Notes: generated from the letters alone by a model not told the origin. Positions 17,938 through 27,796 are shown, numbered from the stretch's first letter. The stretch is 64,000 nucleotides of DNA from Hujiaoplasma nucleasis (GCF_013745115.1 NZ_CP051151.1:1736001-1800000), one strand, 5' to 3'. Numbers and translations: made by a program.

Positions 17938-18435
17938 ATGAAAAAATTATTAATGATGTTTGTCCTACTTACAAGTTTTGTCTTTTCTGCTTCTGTAACC
18001 CCGAAACTGGATACACCTAGTAACTTTTCATATGATGGGGCTTTAACTTGGGACGAAGTAGATTATGCACAAACTTACTTGATTACAATAAATGATGAGA
18101 ATTTTGAAAGAGATATAGCCTATCTAGATGGTTTTATTCAAGAAGGTCAATATTCAATTGAGGTAGTCGCTAGGGCTGAAGGATATGAAGATTCTTTAAT
18201 GGGAACTTATGTATTTGAGATAGATTATAATCAAGAAGCGAATATTAGTGTATATCTTAACAATCAAATTCTTTCTTGGAATGAAATTGATCAAGCCACT
18301 CATTATTTAGTCACTTTTGATTTTAATTTTGTTATTGTCGATACTAATGAGTTTGAATTACCTTCGGAAAATATTGAAAACTATTCCGTACAAGCTGTTT
18401 TTCCTGATGGTTCTAAGACAGCAATCTTCTCTTAA
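17938..18435 (+). CDS. Small secreted protein with two FnIII-like domains
   Basis: 165 residues: signal peptide (MKKLLMMFVLLTSFVFSAS) with no lipobox, then two ~75-residue repeats each containing a [LI]-[ST]-W-[DN]-E-[VI]-D-x-A core (ALTWDEVDYAQTYLITI and ILSWNEIDQATHYLVTF). This is a compact fibronectin-III-like pattern found in exported proteins of low-GC bacteria. No catalytic features. AAGGAG before ATG 17938. Could be an adhesin or carbohydrate-binding accessory; function unknown. Divergent from the nuclease. Confidence 0.72.
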   Translation: MKKLLMMFVLLTSFVFSASVTPKLDTPSNFSYDGALTWDEVDYAQTYLITINDENFERDIAYLDGFIQEGQYSIEVVARAEGYEDSLMGTYVFEIDYNQEANISVYLNNQILSWNEIDQATHYLVTFDFNFVIVDTNEFELPSENIENYSVQAVFPDGSKTAIFS

Positions 18436-18453
18436 ATTATATTTAAATTTAAA

Positions 18454-18487
18454 AAAAGCTTAAATTCAACTAGAATTTAAGCTTTTT
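18454..18487. terminator. Bidirectional hairpin terminator
   Basis: 14-bp perfect stem (AAAAGCTTAAATTC / GAATTTAAGCTTTT) with a 5-base loop, A-rich left and T-rich right, between converging genes. Confidence 0.88.
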
Positions 18488-18498
18488 ATTAATATTAA

Positions 18499-19734
18499 TT
18501 AAATTACAAAGTTTCCGTCTTTAAATATTTGAACTTTTTTTCCGTCTTTACTTTCACCAACAATGTCCATATCTTCAGAACCAAACATAAAATCTACATG
18601 AGCCATAGAATTGTTATAGCCATGCTTTGCTAATTCTTCTTTTGACATTTCAGTTCCGCCTTGAATATTCATCGGATATGCTCTACCTAAAGCTAGGTGG
18701 CAAGATGCATTTTCATCAAATAAAGTGTTAAAGAACAAGATATTAGATTGTGAAATTGGTGAATTGTGAGAGATCAGAGCAACTTCGCCAAGGTAAGAAG
18801 AACCTTCATCAAACTCAATTAAGTTTTTCAAATTTTCTTTACCTTCTTTAGCATCATAATTTACGACTTTCCCGTCTTTGAATTCAAGCCAAAAATCTTC
18901 AATTAAATTACCTTGATAATCTAAAGGTTTGGTAGCGACAACTTTTCCATTTACGCCTGTTTTTAAAGGCATGGTAAAGTTTTCTTCAGTAGGAATATTA
19001 GGATTGAAAACTACACCGTTGGTGCCTTCTTCTTGGCCACCACTCCATACATGGTTGTTGACTAAATCAACTTTTAAATCAGTTCCAAGTGCATTTTTAA
19101 AGTATAATGATTTAAATTGATAGTCATTAAGAATTTGGTTGTGTTTGATTAAACTTGAATTATGTTTTAGCCATTCTTCGACTGGGTCATTGTCTTCTGA
19201 AACTCTTGATGCTTTAAAGATAGCATCCCATAATGCTTCAACAGCTTGATCCTCATCTAAATTTGGAAAAACTTTTTTAGCCCAAATAGGGTTTGAAGCG
19301 GCAATGATTGTCCATTGACTTCTATTACCCATCATATGTTCACGATAAAAATTAAGGGCTTTAGAAGAAGCGATGGCTTGAGCTTGTTGTTTCTTAGGGT
19401 CTAAATCTTTGTTTAACCCAGGAATAGGAGACACAATGCTAATAACACAGGCACCATTATCAACGAAGTACTTATAACGACTGATAGCGTATTCAGGAAT
19501 ATTTTCAAGGCTTTCAATACTTTGGTATTCAACCGCCATTTTTCCAGTATATTCATCTCTCCAGTTTACGATAACTTCCTTAGCTCCAGCTTGGTAAGCT
19601 TTTTCAACAACTTTTCTTGCAATATCTCTTGTTTCTGTTGAAGCATTAACCACGACTACTTGGTCTTTTTGAACATTAGCTCCAACTTGTACTGATAAGT
19701 TTGCTAACTTATCGATTAAAATTTCTTTTGGCAT
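18499..19734 (-). CDS. M29-family aminopeptidase (AmpS/PepS-like)
   Basis: 411 residues, cytosolic metallo-aminopeptidase that trims peptides from the N-terminus. Family features are the N-terminal LANLSVQVGANVQKDQ, the central EEGTNGVVFNPNIPTEE, YLGEVALI, the HLALG motif and the C-terminal MAHVDFMFGSEDMDI. ATG 19734 follows AGGAAG; the longer open frame adds ten residues without support. Fits with PepT, GGT and the surface protease as a peptide-using lifestyle. Confidence 0.93.
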   Translation of the reverse strand: MPKEILIDKLANLSVQVGANVQKDQVVVVNASTETRDIARKVVEKAYQAGAKEVIVNWRDEYTGKMAVEYQSIESLENIPEYAISRYKYFVDNGACVISIVSPIPGLNKDLDPKKQQAQAIASSKALNFYREHMMGNRSQWTIIAASNPIWAKKVFPNLDEDQAVEALWDAIFKASRVSEDNDPVEEWLKHNSSLIKHNQILNDYQFKSLYFKNALGTDLKVDLVNNHVWSGGQEEGTNGVVFNPNIPTEENFTMPLKTGVNGKVVATKPLDYQGNLIEDFWLEFKDGKVVNYDAKEGKENLKNLIEFDEGSSYLGEVALISHNSPISQSNILFFNTLFDENASCHLALGRAYPMNIQGGTEMSKEELAKHGYNNSMAHVDFMFGSEDMDIVGESKDGKKVQIFKDGNFVI

Positions 19735-19876
19735 AATTGACTTCCTTTCTAATTGTTTTTTCACTATGGATAGTATATCATGAATTATGAGCTTTGAAAA
19801 ACATTTCAGATTAATCTTAGCTTTTTTATTGTCTGATATTTTGTGATATAATAAAATTGAATAAAGAGGTGATATT

Positions 19877-20980
19877 TTGGAAGAAAAACAATGGGTTCAA
19901 TGGGGTTTTATTGAGAACTTTATGGTGAAAGCCTTTATGAAATTAGGGCTTTCAAAAGAAGATGCATCAATTTGCGCAGATGTGTTGATGGAAAGTGATC
20001 GTCGAGGTATTGAATCGCATGGAGTCAATCGCTTTAAGCCCATATATGTGGATAGGATTTTAGATGGAATTCAAAAACCTATAACAAAAATAGATATTCT
20101 AAAAGAAACACCAACAACCGCTGTGCTAGACGCCAACGATGGCATGGGAATGGTCGCATCTTTTCAAGCCATGAATATGGCCATTGAAAAAGCGAAAAAA
20201 TATGGTATGGGCATGGTGGCGGTTAGAAACTCTACCCACTATGGTATTGCAGGGTATTATGCTTCTATGGCAACAAAAGAAAATATGATAGGAATAACTG
20301 GAACCAATGCCAGACCATCTATAGCTCCAACATTTGGCGTTGAAAACATGTTAGGAACCAATCCTTTAACCATTGGTTTGCCAAGTGATGAAGAATTTCC
20401 TTTTATATTAGATTGTGCCACAAGTATAACCCAAAGAGGAAAGATAGAGTATTTTGCAAAGATAAATCAAGATACACCAAAAGGTATGGTTCTTGGTAGA
20501 GATGGTCTTCCTAAAACTGACTCAAAACAAATTTTAGAAGACTTAAAAAATGAAAATGCAGCTTTAGCTCCTTTAGGGGGAATTGGCGAAGAACTTGCCG
20601 GTTACAAAGGCTATGGATATGCCACTGTGGTTGAGATATTATCGGCTGCTTTACAGGCAGGAAGTTTTTTAAAAATGTTATCAGGGGTTGATGAATCAGG
20701 ACAGAAAAAGCCTTACCATTTAGGTCATTTTTTTATTGCGATTGATACAGAAGCTTTTATGGGTTCTAAAAGTTTTAGAAAAACCACAGGAGATATATTA
20801 AGAGCTTTGAGGGCTTCAAAAAAAGCTCCAGGGCGAGAACGTATTTATACAGCTGGAGAAAAAGAGTATCTAGCTTGGCTAGAAAGAAAAGATAAGGGTC
20901 TTCCATTAACTAAGGCCAGTCAAAATGATATTAAGGAGGTGAATAAAAAGTTAAATCTAAATATCGATTTACCTTTTTAA
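19877..20980 (+). CDS. Malate/L-lactate dehydrogenase of the LDH2/MDG2 family
   Basis: 367-residue NAD(P)-dependent 2-hydroxyacid dehydrogenase of the unusual non-Rossmann family. Motifs: LMESDRRGIESHGVNRF (about 41-57), RNSTHYGIAGYYA (about 117-129) with the catalytic-site His, and GTNPLTIGLP. Starts with TTG at 19877, correctly spaced after GAGGTGAT. Substrate (malate, lactate, sulfolactate, ureidoglycolate) cannot be resolved. Followed after three bases by msrB, so co-transcribed. Confidence 0.88.
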   Translation: MEEKQWVQWGFIENFMVKAFMKLGLSKEDASICADVLMESDRRGIESHGVNRFKPIYVDRILDGIQKPITKIDILKETPTTAVLDANDGMGMVASFQAMNMAIEKAKKYGMGMVAVRNSTHYGIAGYYASMATKENMIGITGTNARPSIAPTFGVENMLGTNPLTIGLPSDEEFPFILDCATSITQRGKIEYFAKINQDTPKGMVLGRDGLPKTDSKQILEDLKNENAALAPLGGIGEELAGYKGYGYATVVEILSAALQAGSFLKMLSGVDESGQKKPYHLGHFFIAIDTEAFMGSKSFRKTTGDILRALRASKKAPGRERIYTAGEKEYLAWLERKDKGLPLTKASQNDIKEVNKKLNLNIDLPF

Positions 20981-20983
20981 CCA

Positions 20984-21430
20984 ATGAAAAAATATGAAGA
21001 ACAAATAAAAAAACTAACACCCTTACAATTTAAGGTGACTCAAGAAAATGCTACAGAACAGCCTTTTAACAACCTATATGATGATGAATTTAGAGATGGT
21101 ATTTATGTAGATGTTGTTTCAAAAAGGCCATTATTTTCATCGCTCGATAAATATAACTCTGGTTGTGGTTGGCCGTCATTTACAAAGCCTATCAATGAAG
21201 AAGAAGTTGTAGAAAAAAGTGATTTTTCACATGGGATGTTTAGGACTGAAATCAGATCAAGTGAAGCTGATAGTCATTTGGGTCATGTTTTTACTGATGG
21301 TCCTAAAGACAAAGGTGGTTTAAGATATTGTATGAACTCTGCTGCTTTAGAGTTTATACCAAAAGAAGAGATGAGAGAAAAGGGTTATGGCAAATACCTT
21401 TACTTGTTCCAGGAGAACCAAAATGATTGA
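20984..21430 (+). CDS. msrB: Peptide methionine-(R)-sulfoxide reductase MsrB
   Basis: 148 residues. Catalytic Cys in [12 protein letters not shown] and the signature [11 protein letters not shown] and GHVFTDGP are present. The zinc-binding CxxC pairs of some MsrBs are absent, as in Bacillus-type enzymes. Repairs oxidised methionine with electrons from thioredoxin (trxA is at 34.7 kb). No clear ribosome site; translation probably depends on coupling to the dehydrogenase stop three bases upstream. Overlaps the next gene by 8 bases. Confidence 0.95.
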   Translation: MKKYEEQIKKLTPLQFKVTQENATEQPFNNLYDDEFRDGIYVDVVSKRPLFSSLDKYNSGCGWPSFTKPINEEEVVEKSDFSHGMFRTEIRSSEADSHLGHVFTDGPKDKGGLRYCMNSAALEFIPKEEMREKGYGKYLYLFQENQND

Positions 21431-22157
21431 AAAAATTAAAGAAGCGAGAAAAGCAATAAGACCAGACTGGACTGATTTATATACATTGAAAACCTATAGG
21501 CAAATGAAGAAAGAAGAACCTGAGAAGTTTTATCATCCTGAGAGTCAAAAAATCATTGATTTATTAAAAATATTTCCAAATATTAAACAAAAAACTTTAA
21601 CTGAAGTCATTGCTTCAAGAAGGAGTACTAGGTCCTATAAGGAACAAGCTCTTTCTTTTGAAGAATTATCCTACATATTATATGAAACATGTAGGGTTGA
21701 TCATATTGAAAATGGTATAACTTTTAAAACCATTCCAACAGCTGGAGCTACAAATTCAGGAGAAACTTATATTTATGTGAATCATGTAGAAGGTGTTGAA
21801 TCAGGTATATATCTTTATATTCAAGATAAACATCAGTTGGCATTGATTAATAATGAAGAAAACTTAAAGGATAAAGTAAATCAAGCTTTATTAAGACAAT
21901 TGAGGGGGGCTGCTCTTGTTTTTTACTTCACCCATGTATTACCAAGGGTTGAATATAAGTATGCATATGTAGGGCCTAAATTAGCTTGCCTAGAGGCCGG
22001 CCATGCTTGCCAAAACTTGTCCTTAATCGCAGAAGTTATTGATTCAGGTGTCTGTGCTATTGCAGCTTACAAACAAGATGAGACTGATAAAATACTAAAA
22101 ATTAATGGTGATGATCATTTCACCATCTATTGTGCTACGCTAGGTAAAAAGAAATAA
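21423..22157 (+). CDS. SagB/ThcOx-type nitroreductase-family protein
   Basis: 244 residues with FMN-binding nitroreductase features: [21 protein letters not shown] (about 62-82, read in parts), [15 protein letters not shown] and the C-terminal [17 protein letters not shown]. This is the single-domain SagB subgroup, whose members oxidise azolines in peptide toxins or have unknown reductase roles. No SagC/D cyclodehydratase is nearby, so a toxin role is unlikely. AGGAG before ATG 21423, inside the end of msrB. Possibly a redox partner of the stress genes around it. Confidence 0.8.
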   Translation: MIEKIKEARKAIRPDWTDLYTLKTYRQMKKEEPEKFYHPESQKIIDLLKIFPNIKQKTLTEVIASRRSTRSYKEQALSFEELSYILYETCRVDHIENGITFKTIPTAGATNSGETYIYVNHVEGVESGIYLYIQDKHQLALINNEENLKDKVNQALLRQLRGAALVFYFTHVLPRVEYKYAYVGPKLACLEAGHACQNLSLIAEVIDSGVCAIAAYKQDETDKILKINGDDHFTIYCATLGKKK

Positions 22158-22179
22158 GTCTTAAATAAGGGATAGGGAA

Positions 22180-23508
22180 ATGAAAATTAGCAAAATAAGA
22201 TATGCAACACTAGAAGAACTAGAAAAAATGCCTCGTTTTGATTTAAAATCGATGCCTAAAAAACCAAAATGGTATTTACAAGTATTGGCATGGTTCTTAG
22301 CCATTCCAGAAACATTGATAACAAGAATGACGATTAAGAAACACGGAATGAAGGAATTAAGAAATAAAGGATACTTACTTTTATGTAATCATAATTCCTT
22401 TTTTGATTTTAAAATGGCAACCCGAGCAATATTTCCTCGTTCAGCAAATTATATAGTAGCTATTGATGGTTTTATTAATAGAGAGAAAATTATGAGAAAT
22501 GTTGGCTGTATTGGTAAGAGAAAGTTTGTTCCTGACCCTTCTATCATTCGTCAAATCGATCACTCAGTTAACAAAAATAAGTCTATATGTATGCTTTACC
22601 CTGAAGCCAGGTATTCACTTGTTGGAACAAGAGCCATATTACCGGAATCTGTAGGGAAGATGATAAAAAAATACCGATTTCCAGTCGCCACTTTAATTGC
22701 TCATGGTCATCATTTACATCAACCAGTATGGAATCTTAGAAAACACAATGTTAAAGTTCATGTGGATATGACCTACCTTTTAAGTCCCGAAGAAATAGAT
22801 AACTTAAGCATTCAAGAAATTAATGATATTATAAAAAAAGCATTTTACTATAATGATTATGAGTATCAACTAAAAGAGAAAATTAAAATAAAAGACATAT
22901 ATAGAGCTGAAAATTTACATAAAGTTTTATATAAATGCCCTCATTGTTTTAGTGAATCATCTATGAAATCTAAAGAAACTATTCTTTATTGTGATCATTG
23001 TCATAACACTTACCATGTTGATGAATACAATCAACTTCACAATCTTAATGGTGATACTAAATTTACTATGATTCCAGATTGGTTTGAATGGGAAAGACAA
23101 GAGGTCAGGAAAGAAGTAGAGAACCATCAATACGAAACCATTACTGAAGTTTTTATTGATTCTTTACCTAATAGTACTGGTTTTTATCGTTTAGGACAAG
23201 GCAAATTAGTCCACAATCATCAGGGATTTACTTTATCAGCAATGATTAATGGCAGTGAGTTCAAATTAGAAAAACCAGTTTTATCAAAATATGGGGTTCA
23301 CATAGAATATGAATATTTTGGTAAAGGTGATTGCGTTAGTTTATCAACAAACAATGACACTTATTATTTATTCCCAGTTAATCAAGATGTACCCATTAGC
23401 AAATATCATTTTGCTGCTGAAGAATTATATATCTATGAGGAGAAATTAAATGAAGCTAGAATCCATCGTCAAGAAAACGACAAAACCAGTCACCAAGCAG
23501 ATGATTAA
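22180..23508 (+). CDS. PlsC-like acyltransferase fused to a zinc-ribbon and C-terminal domain
   Basis: 442 residues. The first ~235 resemble 1-acylglycerol-3-phosphate acyltransferases: motif I NHNSFFD (about 70-76) and YPEAR (about 147-151) as block III. Residues about 254-285 form a zinc ribbon (CPHC, CDHC), followed by ~150 residues with no assignable fold. May acylate a lipid or glycolipid precursor at the membrane. The Asn-His-x4-Asp catalytic pair is intact. Its end overlaps the next gene by 59 bases. Confidence 0.75.
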   Translation: MKISKIRYATLEELEKMPRFDLKSMPKKPKWYLQVLAWFLAIPETLITRMTIKKHGMKELRNKGYLLLCNHNSFFDFKMATRAIFPRSANYIVAIDGFINREKIMRNVGCIGKRKFVPDPSIIRQIDHSVNKNKSICMLYPEARYSLVGTRAILPESVGKMIKKYRFPVATLIAHGHHLHQPVWNLRKHNVKVHVDMTYLLSPEEIDNLSIQEINDIIKKAFYYNDYEYQLKEKIKIKDIYRAENLHKVLYKCPHCFSESSMKSKETILYCDHCHNTYHVDEYNQLHNLNGDTKFTMIPDWFEWERQEVRKEVENHQYETITEVFIDSLPNSTGFYRLGQGKLVHNHQGFTLSAMINGSEFKLEKPVLSKYGVHIEYEYFGKGDCVSLSTNNDTYYLFPVNQDVPISKYHFAAEELYIYEEKLNEARIHRQENDKTSHQADD

Positions 23509-24271
23509 GATAGCCTTGAATGAATTAGGTATCAATAAAAACTCTAAATTAGAAGTTCATTCATCTCTTTCATCTTTTGGTTTTGTTGTCAACAAACAGT
23601 ATGATGTGATTGATGCACTGGTTGAAACTATTACTCAAGGTGTTATAATTATGCCAGCCCATACTCCAGAAATGACTGAACCTACGGACTGGGAAAACCC
23701 GCCTGTTCCAGTTTCCTGGCATCAAACTATTATAGAGAATCGAAAACCCTTTGATCCTTTAGTCTTCGAACCTGAAAGAATTGGAGATATACCTAAGACA
23801 TTTTTGAGATATCCTCATGTTCAAAGAACCTTACACCCTGAAGTATCATTAGCAGTCTATAATAGGACCAATGATTCTTCATGGTTAAATCATAGTTTTG
23901 ATATGAGAGAATTAATCAATCCTTTATACAAATTAGTTGAAGAAAAAGGTAAAATTTTGATGATGGGTACTGATTTTTACACATGTACCTCAATTCATTT
24001 ATCAGAGTTTATGTCTAAGCATGCAAGTTTAAGTAAACATGACTACCAAATAAAAATAAATGATCAAATCATAAAAAAAACCATCATCACCAAATACTTT
24101 GATGATGATGATTTGAATTTTAAAATTATTAGTGAAAGATATATAAACCAATATAAAAATACTGATGACTACAAACAAGTTCAATGTGGTTTAGCTACAT
24201 TAACACTTGTAGATGCCAATAAACTATTCGAAATAGCAAAAGATTTTCACAGTCATTATAAGGTTCATTAG
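23450..24271 (+). CDS. AAC(3)-family aminoglycoside N-acetyltransferase-like protein
   Basis: 273 residues of the antibiotic-NAT/YokD family: LEVHSSLSSFG (about 35-45), VIIMPAHTPEMTEP, LHPEVSLAVYN and the end HSHYKVH. Known members transfer acetyl from acetyl-CoA to the 3-amino group of aminoglycosides, but many chromosomal homologues have other substrates. GAGGAGA precedes ATG 23450, placing the start 59 bases inside the acyltransferase gene. The stop overlaps the converging ggt gene by four bases. Real resistance is not proven. Confidence 0.87.
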   Translation: MKLESIVKKTTKPVTKQMIKIALNELGINKNSKLEVHSSLSSFGFVVNKQYDVIDALVETITQGVIIMPAHTPEMTEPTDWENPPVPVSWHQTIIENRKPFDPLVFEPERIGDIPKTFLRYPHVQRTLHPEVSLAVYNRTNDSSWLNHSFDMRELINPLYKLVEEKGKILMMGTDFYTCTSIHLSEFMSKHASLSKHDYQIKINDQIIKKTIITKYFDDDDLNFKIISERYINQYKNTDDYKQVQCGLATLTLVDANKLFEIAKDFHSHYKVH

Positions 24272-25854
24272 TTATAAGCGATATGACCATTACATCGGGT
24301 TTCTGTCCCGACTTCGTAATGGTCTTTTTTATTAAGAATGATTTGTCCTCTTCCAAAACCACCAGCAATCGGATCAACAAAAATATCGTGACCAAGTTCT
24401 TTTAATCCCTTAACAATTGAATCATCAAAATATGTTTCTAAAGCGACTTTTAATCCTTGATCCCATCTAAATCTTGGGGCATCTAAAGCCTCTTGTGGAT
24501 TCATATGGTAATCTATCATATTCATAATGACTTGTAAATGTCCTTGAGGTTGCATGAATCCACCCATAACACCAAAAGGACCAATAGCTTTATCATTTTG
24601 CTTTATAAAACCCGGTATAATGGTATGGTAAGTTCTTTTTCTTGCTTGTAAAGCATTATGGTGTTCTTTATCTAGCGAGAAAGTATGTCCTCTATTTTGC
24701 AAGGATATTCCAGTTCCCTCAACCACTAATCCACTTCCGAACCCCATATAGTTTGATTGGATAAATGAAACCATATTTCCTTCTTGGTCAGCAGTAGCTA
24801 AGTAAACAGTCCCTGACGATTTATAATCAATCGGCTCCATCAGTTTCGCTTTATCAGTCAAATCTTTTTTTCTCAAATCTTTATATTCTTGACTTAATAA
24901 GTATTTAACATCCATCTTCATAAATTTAGGATCAGTTAGATATTTTTGAGTGTCTGAAAAAGCAATCTTGATGGCTTCTATTTGTTGGTGTAAAGAAGAC
25001 GGAGAATCTTTAATAAATTCTTTATCCTTAAGCAAATTTAGAGCCATTAAAGCAGTCATGCCTTGACCATTTGGTGGTAATTCTAAAATATCATATCCCT
25101 TATAATCTACTGATAATGGTTCAACAAAATCACAAGAAAAACTTGATAAATCATCTTCATCAATAAAACCATCATATTTTTTCATGAAGTTTACAATATT
25201 TTTTGCTAAGTCACCTTTATAAAAACTATCAGCATTGCTAGAAGCTATTTCTTCTAAAGTTTCTGCCATTTCCTCTGACTTAAAGATATCACCAGCCTTA
25301 TAGCGTCTACCATTATCAGTGAAAACTCTAAAGAAATGATTATACTCAGCTGTCTTATTATGTTTTTGATAATGCTCAATAGCTTTATCAAAATAATATC
25401 CTACAGTTTCATTTAAGACAAAACCATGTCTTGCTAGATGAATTGCTGGTTCTAAGACCTCTTCTAAAGATAAGTTTCCAAACCGTTTAATCAAGGTTGC
25501 CCAAGCCTTAGGTGTTCCAGGAACAGTCACTGGAACAAGACCATATTTAGGCATTTCATTAAAACCTCTTGCCTTTACTTTATCGATAGATATATTTCGA
25601 GAACTATAGCCAGAGCTGTTTAAACCATAAGTTTTACCTTGATAATGAATAATGGCAAAAGAATCACTACCGATACCATTGCTACAAGGCTCTACAACAG
25701 TTAATGCTGCTGCTGTTGCGACAGCTGCGTCAATAGCGTTTCCGCCTTTCTTGATAATATCAAGACCTGCTTGTGATGCTAAACCTTCAGAAGAAGCGAC
25801 CACATTATTTTTCGCATAGGTTACCTTTCTACGACTAAAATACTGATTATTCAT
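24268..25854 (-). CDS. ggt: Gamma-glutamyltransferase
   Basis: 528 residues, Ntn-hydrolase fold. The autoprocessing site is at the Thr of GTVYLATADQEGN (about residue 357), with MVSFIQSNYMGFGSGLV following and GGFMQPQGHLQV later. Hydrolyses or transfers gamma-glutamyl groups from glutathione-like compounds. There is no signal peptide (N-terminus NNQYFSRRKVTYAKN), so it is predicted cytosolic, unlike the exported enzymes of enteric bacteria and Bacillus. AGGTGAT before ATG. Confidence 0.93.
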   Translation of the reverse strand: MNNQYFSRRKVTYAKNNVVASSEGLASQAGLDIIKKGGNAIDAAVATAAALTVVEPCSNGIGSDSFAIIHYQGKTYGLNSSGYSSRNISIDKVKARGFNEMPKYGLVPVTVPGTPKAWATLIKRFGNLSLEEVLEPAIHLARHGFVLNETVGYYFDKAIEHYQKHNKTAEYNHFFRVFTDNGRRYKAGDIFKSEEMAETLEEIASSNADSFYKGDLAKNIVNFMKKYDGFIDEDDLSSFSCDFVEPLSVDYKGYDILELPPNGQGMTALMALNLLKDKEFIKDSPSSLHQQIEAIKIAFSDTQKYLTDPKFMKMDVKYLLSQEYKDLRKKDLTDKAKLMEPIDYKSSGTVYLATADQEGNMVSFIQSNYMGFGSGLVVEGTGISLQNRGHTFSLDKEHHNALQARKRTYHTIIPGFIKQNDKAIGPFGVMGGFMQPQGHLQVIMNMIDYHMNPQEALDAPRFRWDQGLKVALETYFDDSIVKGLKELGHDIFVDPIAGGFGRGQIILNKKDHYEVGTETRCNGHIAYN

Positions 25855-25890
25855 TTAAATCACCTCATAGTTATTATACCACATAAAAAA

Positions 25891-25919
25891 AAGTTAAAAC
25901 TTATTTAGAGTTTTAACTT
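25891..25919 (-). terminator. Hairpin terminator of the 197-residue membrane protein gene
   Basis: AAGTTAAAAC / GTTTTAACTT arms, 9-base loop, followed on the minus strand by eight T. Overlaps the stop codon. Confidence 0.8.
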
Positions 25920-26511
25920 AATAGAACATATTTTCTATTTCTTCACGTCTCTTATTTTCTCGATAGTCTTCTCTAGTTTTTATATCATCAAAGCGAAATA
26001 TTAAATAAGCTTGAACCAAAGTAATGATTCCAATAAAAACGTAATTAACAATAACAAAACCGTTGACAGCTTCAAGCATGTCCTGTCTATTGGGAGAAAA
26101 AAGTGTTCTTAATTGGGCGATAATTGAAAATCTAGTCGATGTGTAAAAAGCTATGTAGTATATGGCAATAAACATTAGTAGTCTTTCCATTAATCTTGGC
26201 AATTGATTTTGTAACATAATTCCAAAAGTTACAAAGAATATAGCAAAACTACCAACATCGACAAAGGCTGAAAACAACATAATGGCTCCTGTGTCAGGAA
26301 TCAATATAAAGGCTCTTCCAATAAATCCAGTGATTAAAAAAATGTTGGTTGCATGGAAGGCAGTGATTAATCTAGTGCTCCGATAGAAAATTAAGCATAA
26401 AACATTAAATACTAAGACAGGTATTAACATAAACGGCGTATTTAAAGATTGAAATAGTCCAAATAATAAGCCGGATATTAGTATAAGGCTGATGTTGATG
26501 TTTCTACGCAT
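25918..26511 (-). CDS. Six-segment membrane protein of unknown function
   Basis: 197 residues, not recognised. About six hydrophobic segments (7-25, 28-42, 50-72, 78-100, 110-128, 148-172), then a charged cytoplasmic tail DDIKTREDYRENKRREEIE. No catalytic or binding motif is seen. Monocistronic, between pepT and ggt on the same strand. Confidence 0.65.
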   Translation of the reverse strand: MRRNINISLILISGLLFGLFQSLNTPFMLIPVLVFNVLCLIFYRSTRLITAFHATNIFLITGFIGRAFILIPDTGAIMLFSAFVDVGSFAIFFVTFGIMLQNQLPRLMERLLMFIAIYYIAFYTSTRFSIIAQLRTLFSPNRQDMLEAVNGFVIVNYVFIGIITLVQAYLIFRFDDIKTREDYRENKRREEIENMFY

Positions 26512-26575
26512 AGACGCTCCTTTTTAAAAATCATAACACATTCAATTATAAAAGTAAATAAAGACTAGAAATGGA

Positions 26576-27796
26576 TTATAACTGAGTAAACTTATAAATA
26601 ATGCTTTTAACAATTTCCTTAGCCATATACATTTCTTTAACTGAAGCATACTCAAAAGGACCATGGAAATTATAACCGCCAGTACCTAAATTAGGACATG
26701 GTAAGCCCATAAAAGATAGTCTAGCACCATCAGTTCCACCTCGAATTGGTTCAATGATTGGTTCAAATCCATGTTCTTTAATGGCTTCAATAGCAATATT
26801 AATTTTACTTTGGTGATTTTTTAAGATTTCTACCATATTATAGTATGAGTCTTTAATCTGTAAATCACAAGCATGGAAACCATATTTTTTATTGATAAAA
26901 TTTTGAATGTTCAAAAAGTCTGCTTTTTGCTTATCAAATAAAAGCTTATCATGGTTTCTAATAATCATCATCATTGTTGTTTTTTCAACAGTTCCTGATT
27001 GACTCACCAAATGATTAAACCCTTCATAATCCTCAGTAAGTTCTGCTTTTAGATTTTTTGGTAATAAACCATAAAATTCATTGGCTATATCCAATGAATT
27101 TATAAGTTTGTTTTTAGCGGAACCAGGATGAACTGATCTACCATAAAAAGTGAGATGAGCACTGGCTGCGTTAAAGTTTTCATAAGCAATTTCGCCAACC
27201 TTTGATCCATCCAAAGTAAAAGCGAAATCTGCATTAATTTTTTTTATGTCAATGAATTCAGTCCCTGTGCCAACCTCTTCATCAGGTGTAAATACAATAA
27301 CAATATCGCCATGTTTAATCTCTGGATGTTCTTGTAATTCTTCAGCTATAGTCATGATTTCTGCTACACCTAATTTATCATCGGCGCCAAGTAAGGTTGT
27401 TCCATCCGTTACAATCAAATCATCATCTATTTTATCCAATAAATTTGGGAATTGTTTAGGATCTAAATAAATCTCTTTTTCTTCATTCAACAATAATCTT
27501 CCGCCTTGATAAGCTTTAATGATTTTAGCTTTAACATTTTTTCCGCTTGCATCAGGCGATGTATCTACATGAGCAATTAAAGCAAGGCTAGGGACTAATT
27601 TGTCAAGATTACTCGGAATTCTTCCGATGACATAACCATATTGGTCCATATCAGCCTTAATTCCCATTTGATTAAGTTCTTTTAATAAGTCTTTTAATAA
27701 AATCAATTGCTTATCCGTCGAAGGATAAGTTTTAGAATTTGAATCAGATTGGGTGTCGTAAGTTACATACTTTAAAAATCTTTCTAATAATTCCAT
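26576..27796 (-). CDS. pepT: Peptidase T (tripeptide aminopeptidase)
   Basis: 406 residues, M20 dinuclear zinc peptidase. Metal and catalytic motifs: AHVDTSPD, DGTTLLGADDKLG, PDEEVGTG (general base Glu), GRSVHPGSAK, and the C-terminal RGGTDGARLS and YNFHGPFEY. Releases N-terminal residues from tripeptides in the cytosol. Single gene with its own promoter, divergent from the alpha/beta hydrolase operon. Confidence 0.97.
   Translation of the reverse strand: MELLERFLKYVTYDTQSDSNSKTYPSTDKQLILLKDLLKELNQMGIKADMDQYGYVIGRIPSNLDKLVPSLALIAHVDTSPDASGKNVKAKIIKAYQGGRLLLNEEKEIYLDPKQFPNLLDKIDDDLIVTDGTTLLGADDKLGVAEIMTIAEELQEHPEIKHGDIVIVFTPDEEVGTGTEFIDIKKINADFAFTLDGSKVGEIAYENFNAASAHLTFYGRSVHPGSAKNKLINSLDIANEFYGLLPKNLKAELTEDYEGFNHLVSQSGTVEKTTMMMIIRNHDKLLFDKQKADFLNIQNFINKKYGFHACDLQIKDSYYNMVEILKNHQSKINIAIEAIKEHGFEPIIEPIRGGTDGARLSFMGLPCPNLGTGGYNFHGPFEYASVKEMYMAKEIVKSIIYKFTQL

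Noticed and set aside
21423-22157. Azole-modified peptide toxin cluster around the SagB-like gene
   Set aside because: No cyclodehydratase (SagC/D), precursor peptide or dedicated exporter lies nearby; neighbours are msrB and lipid/acetyl transferases.
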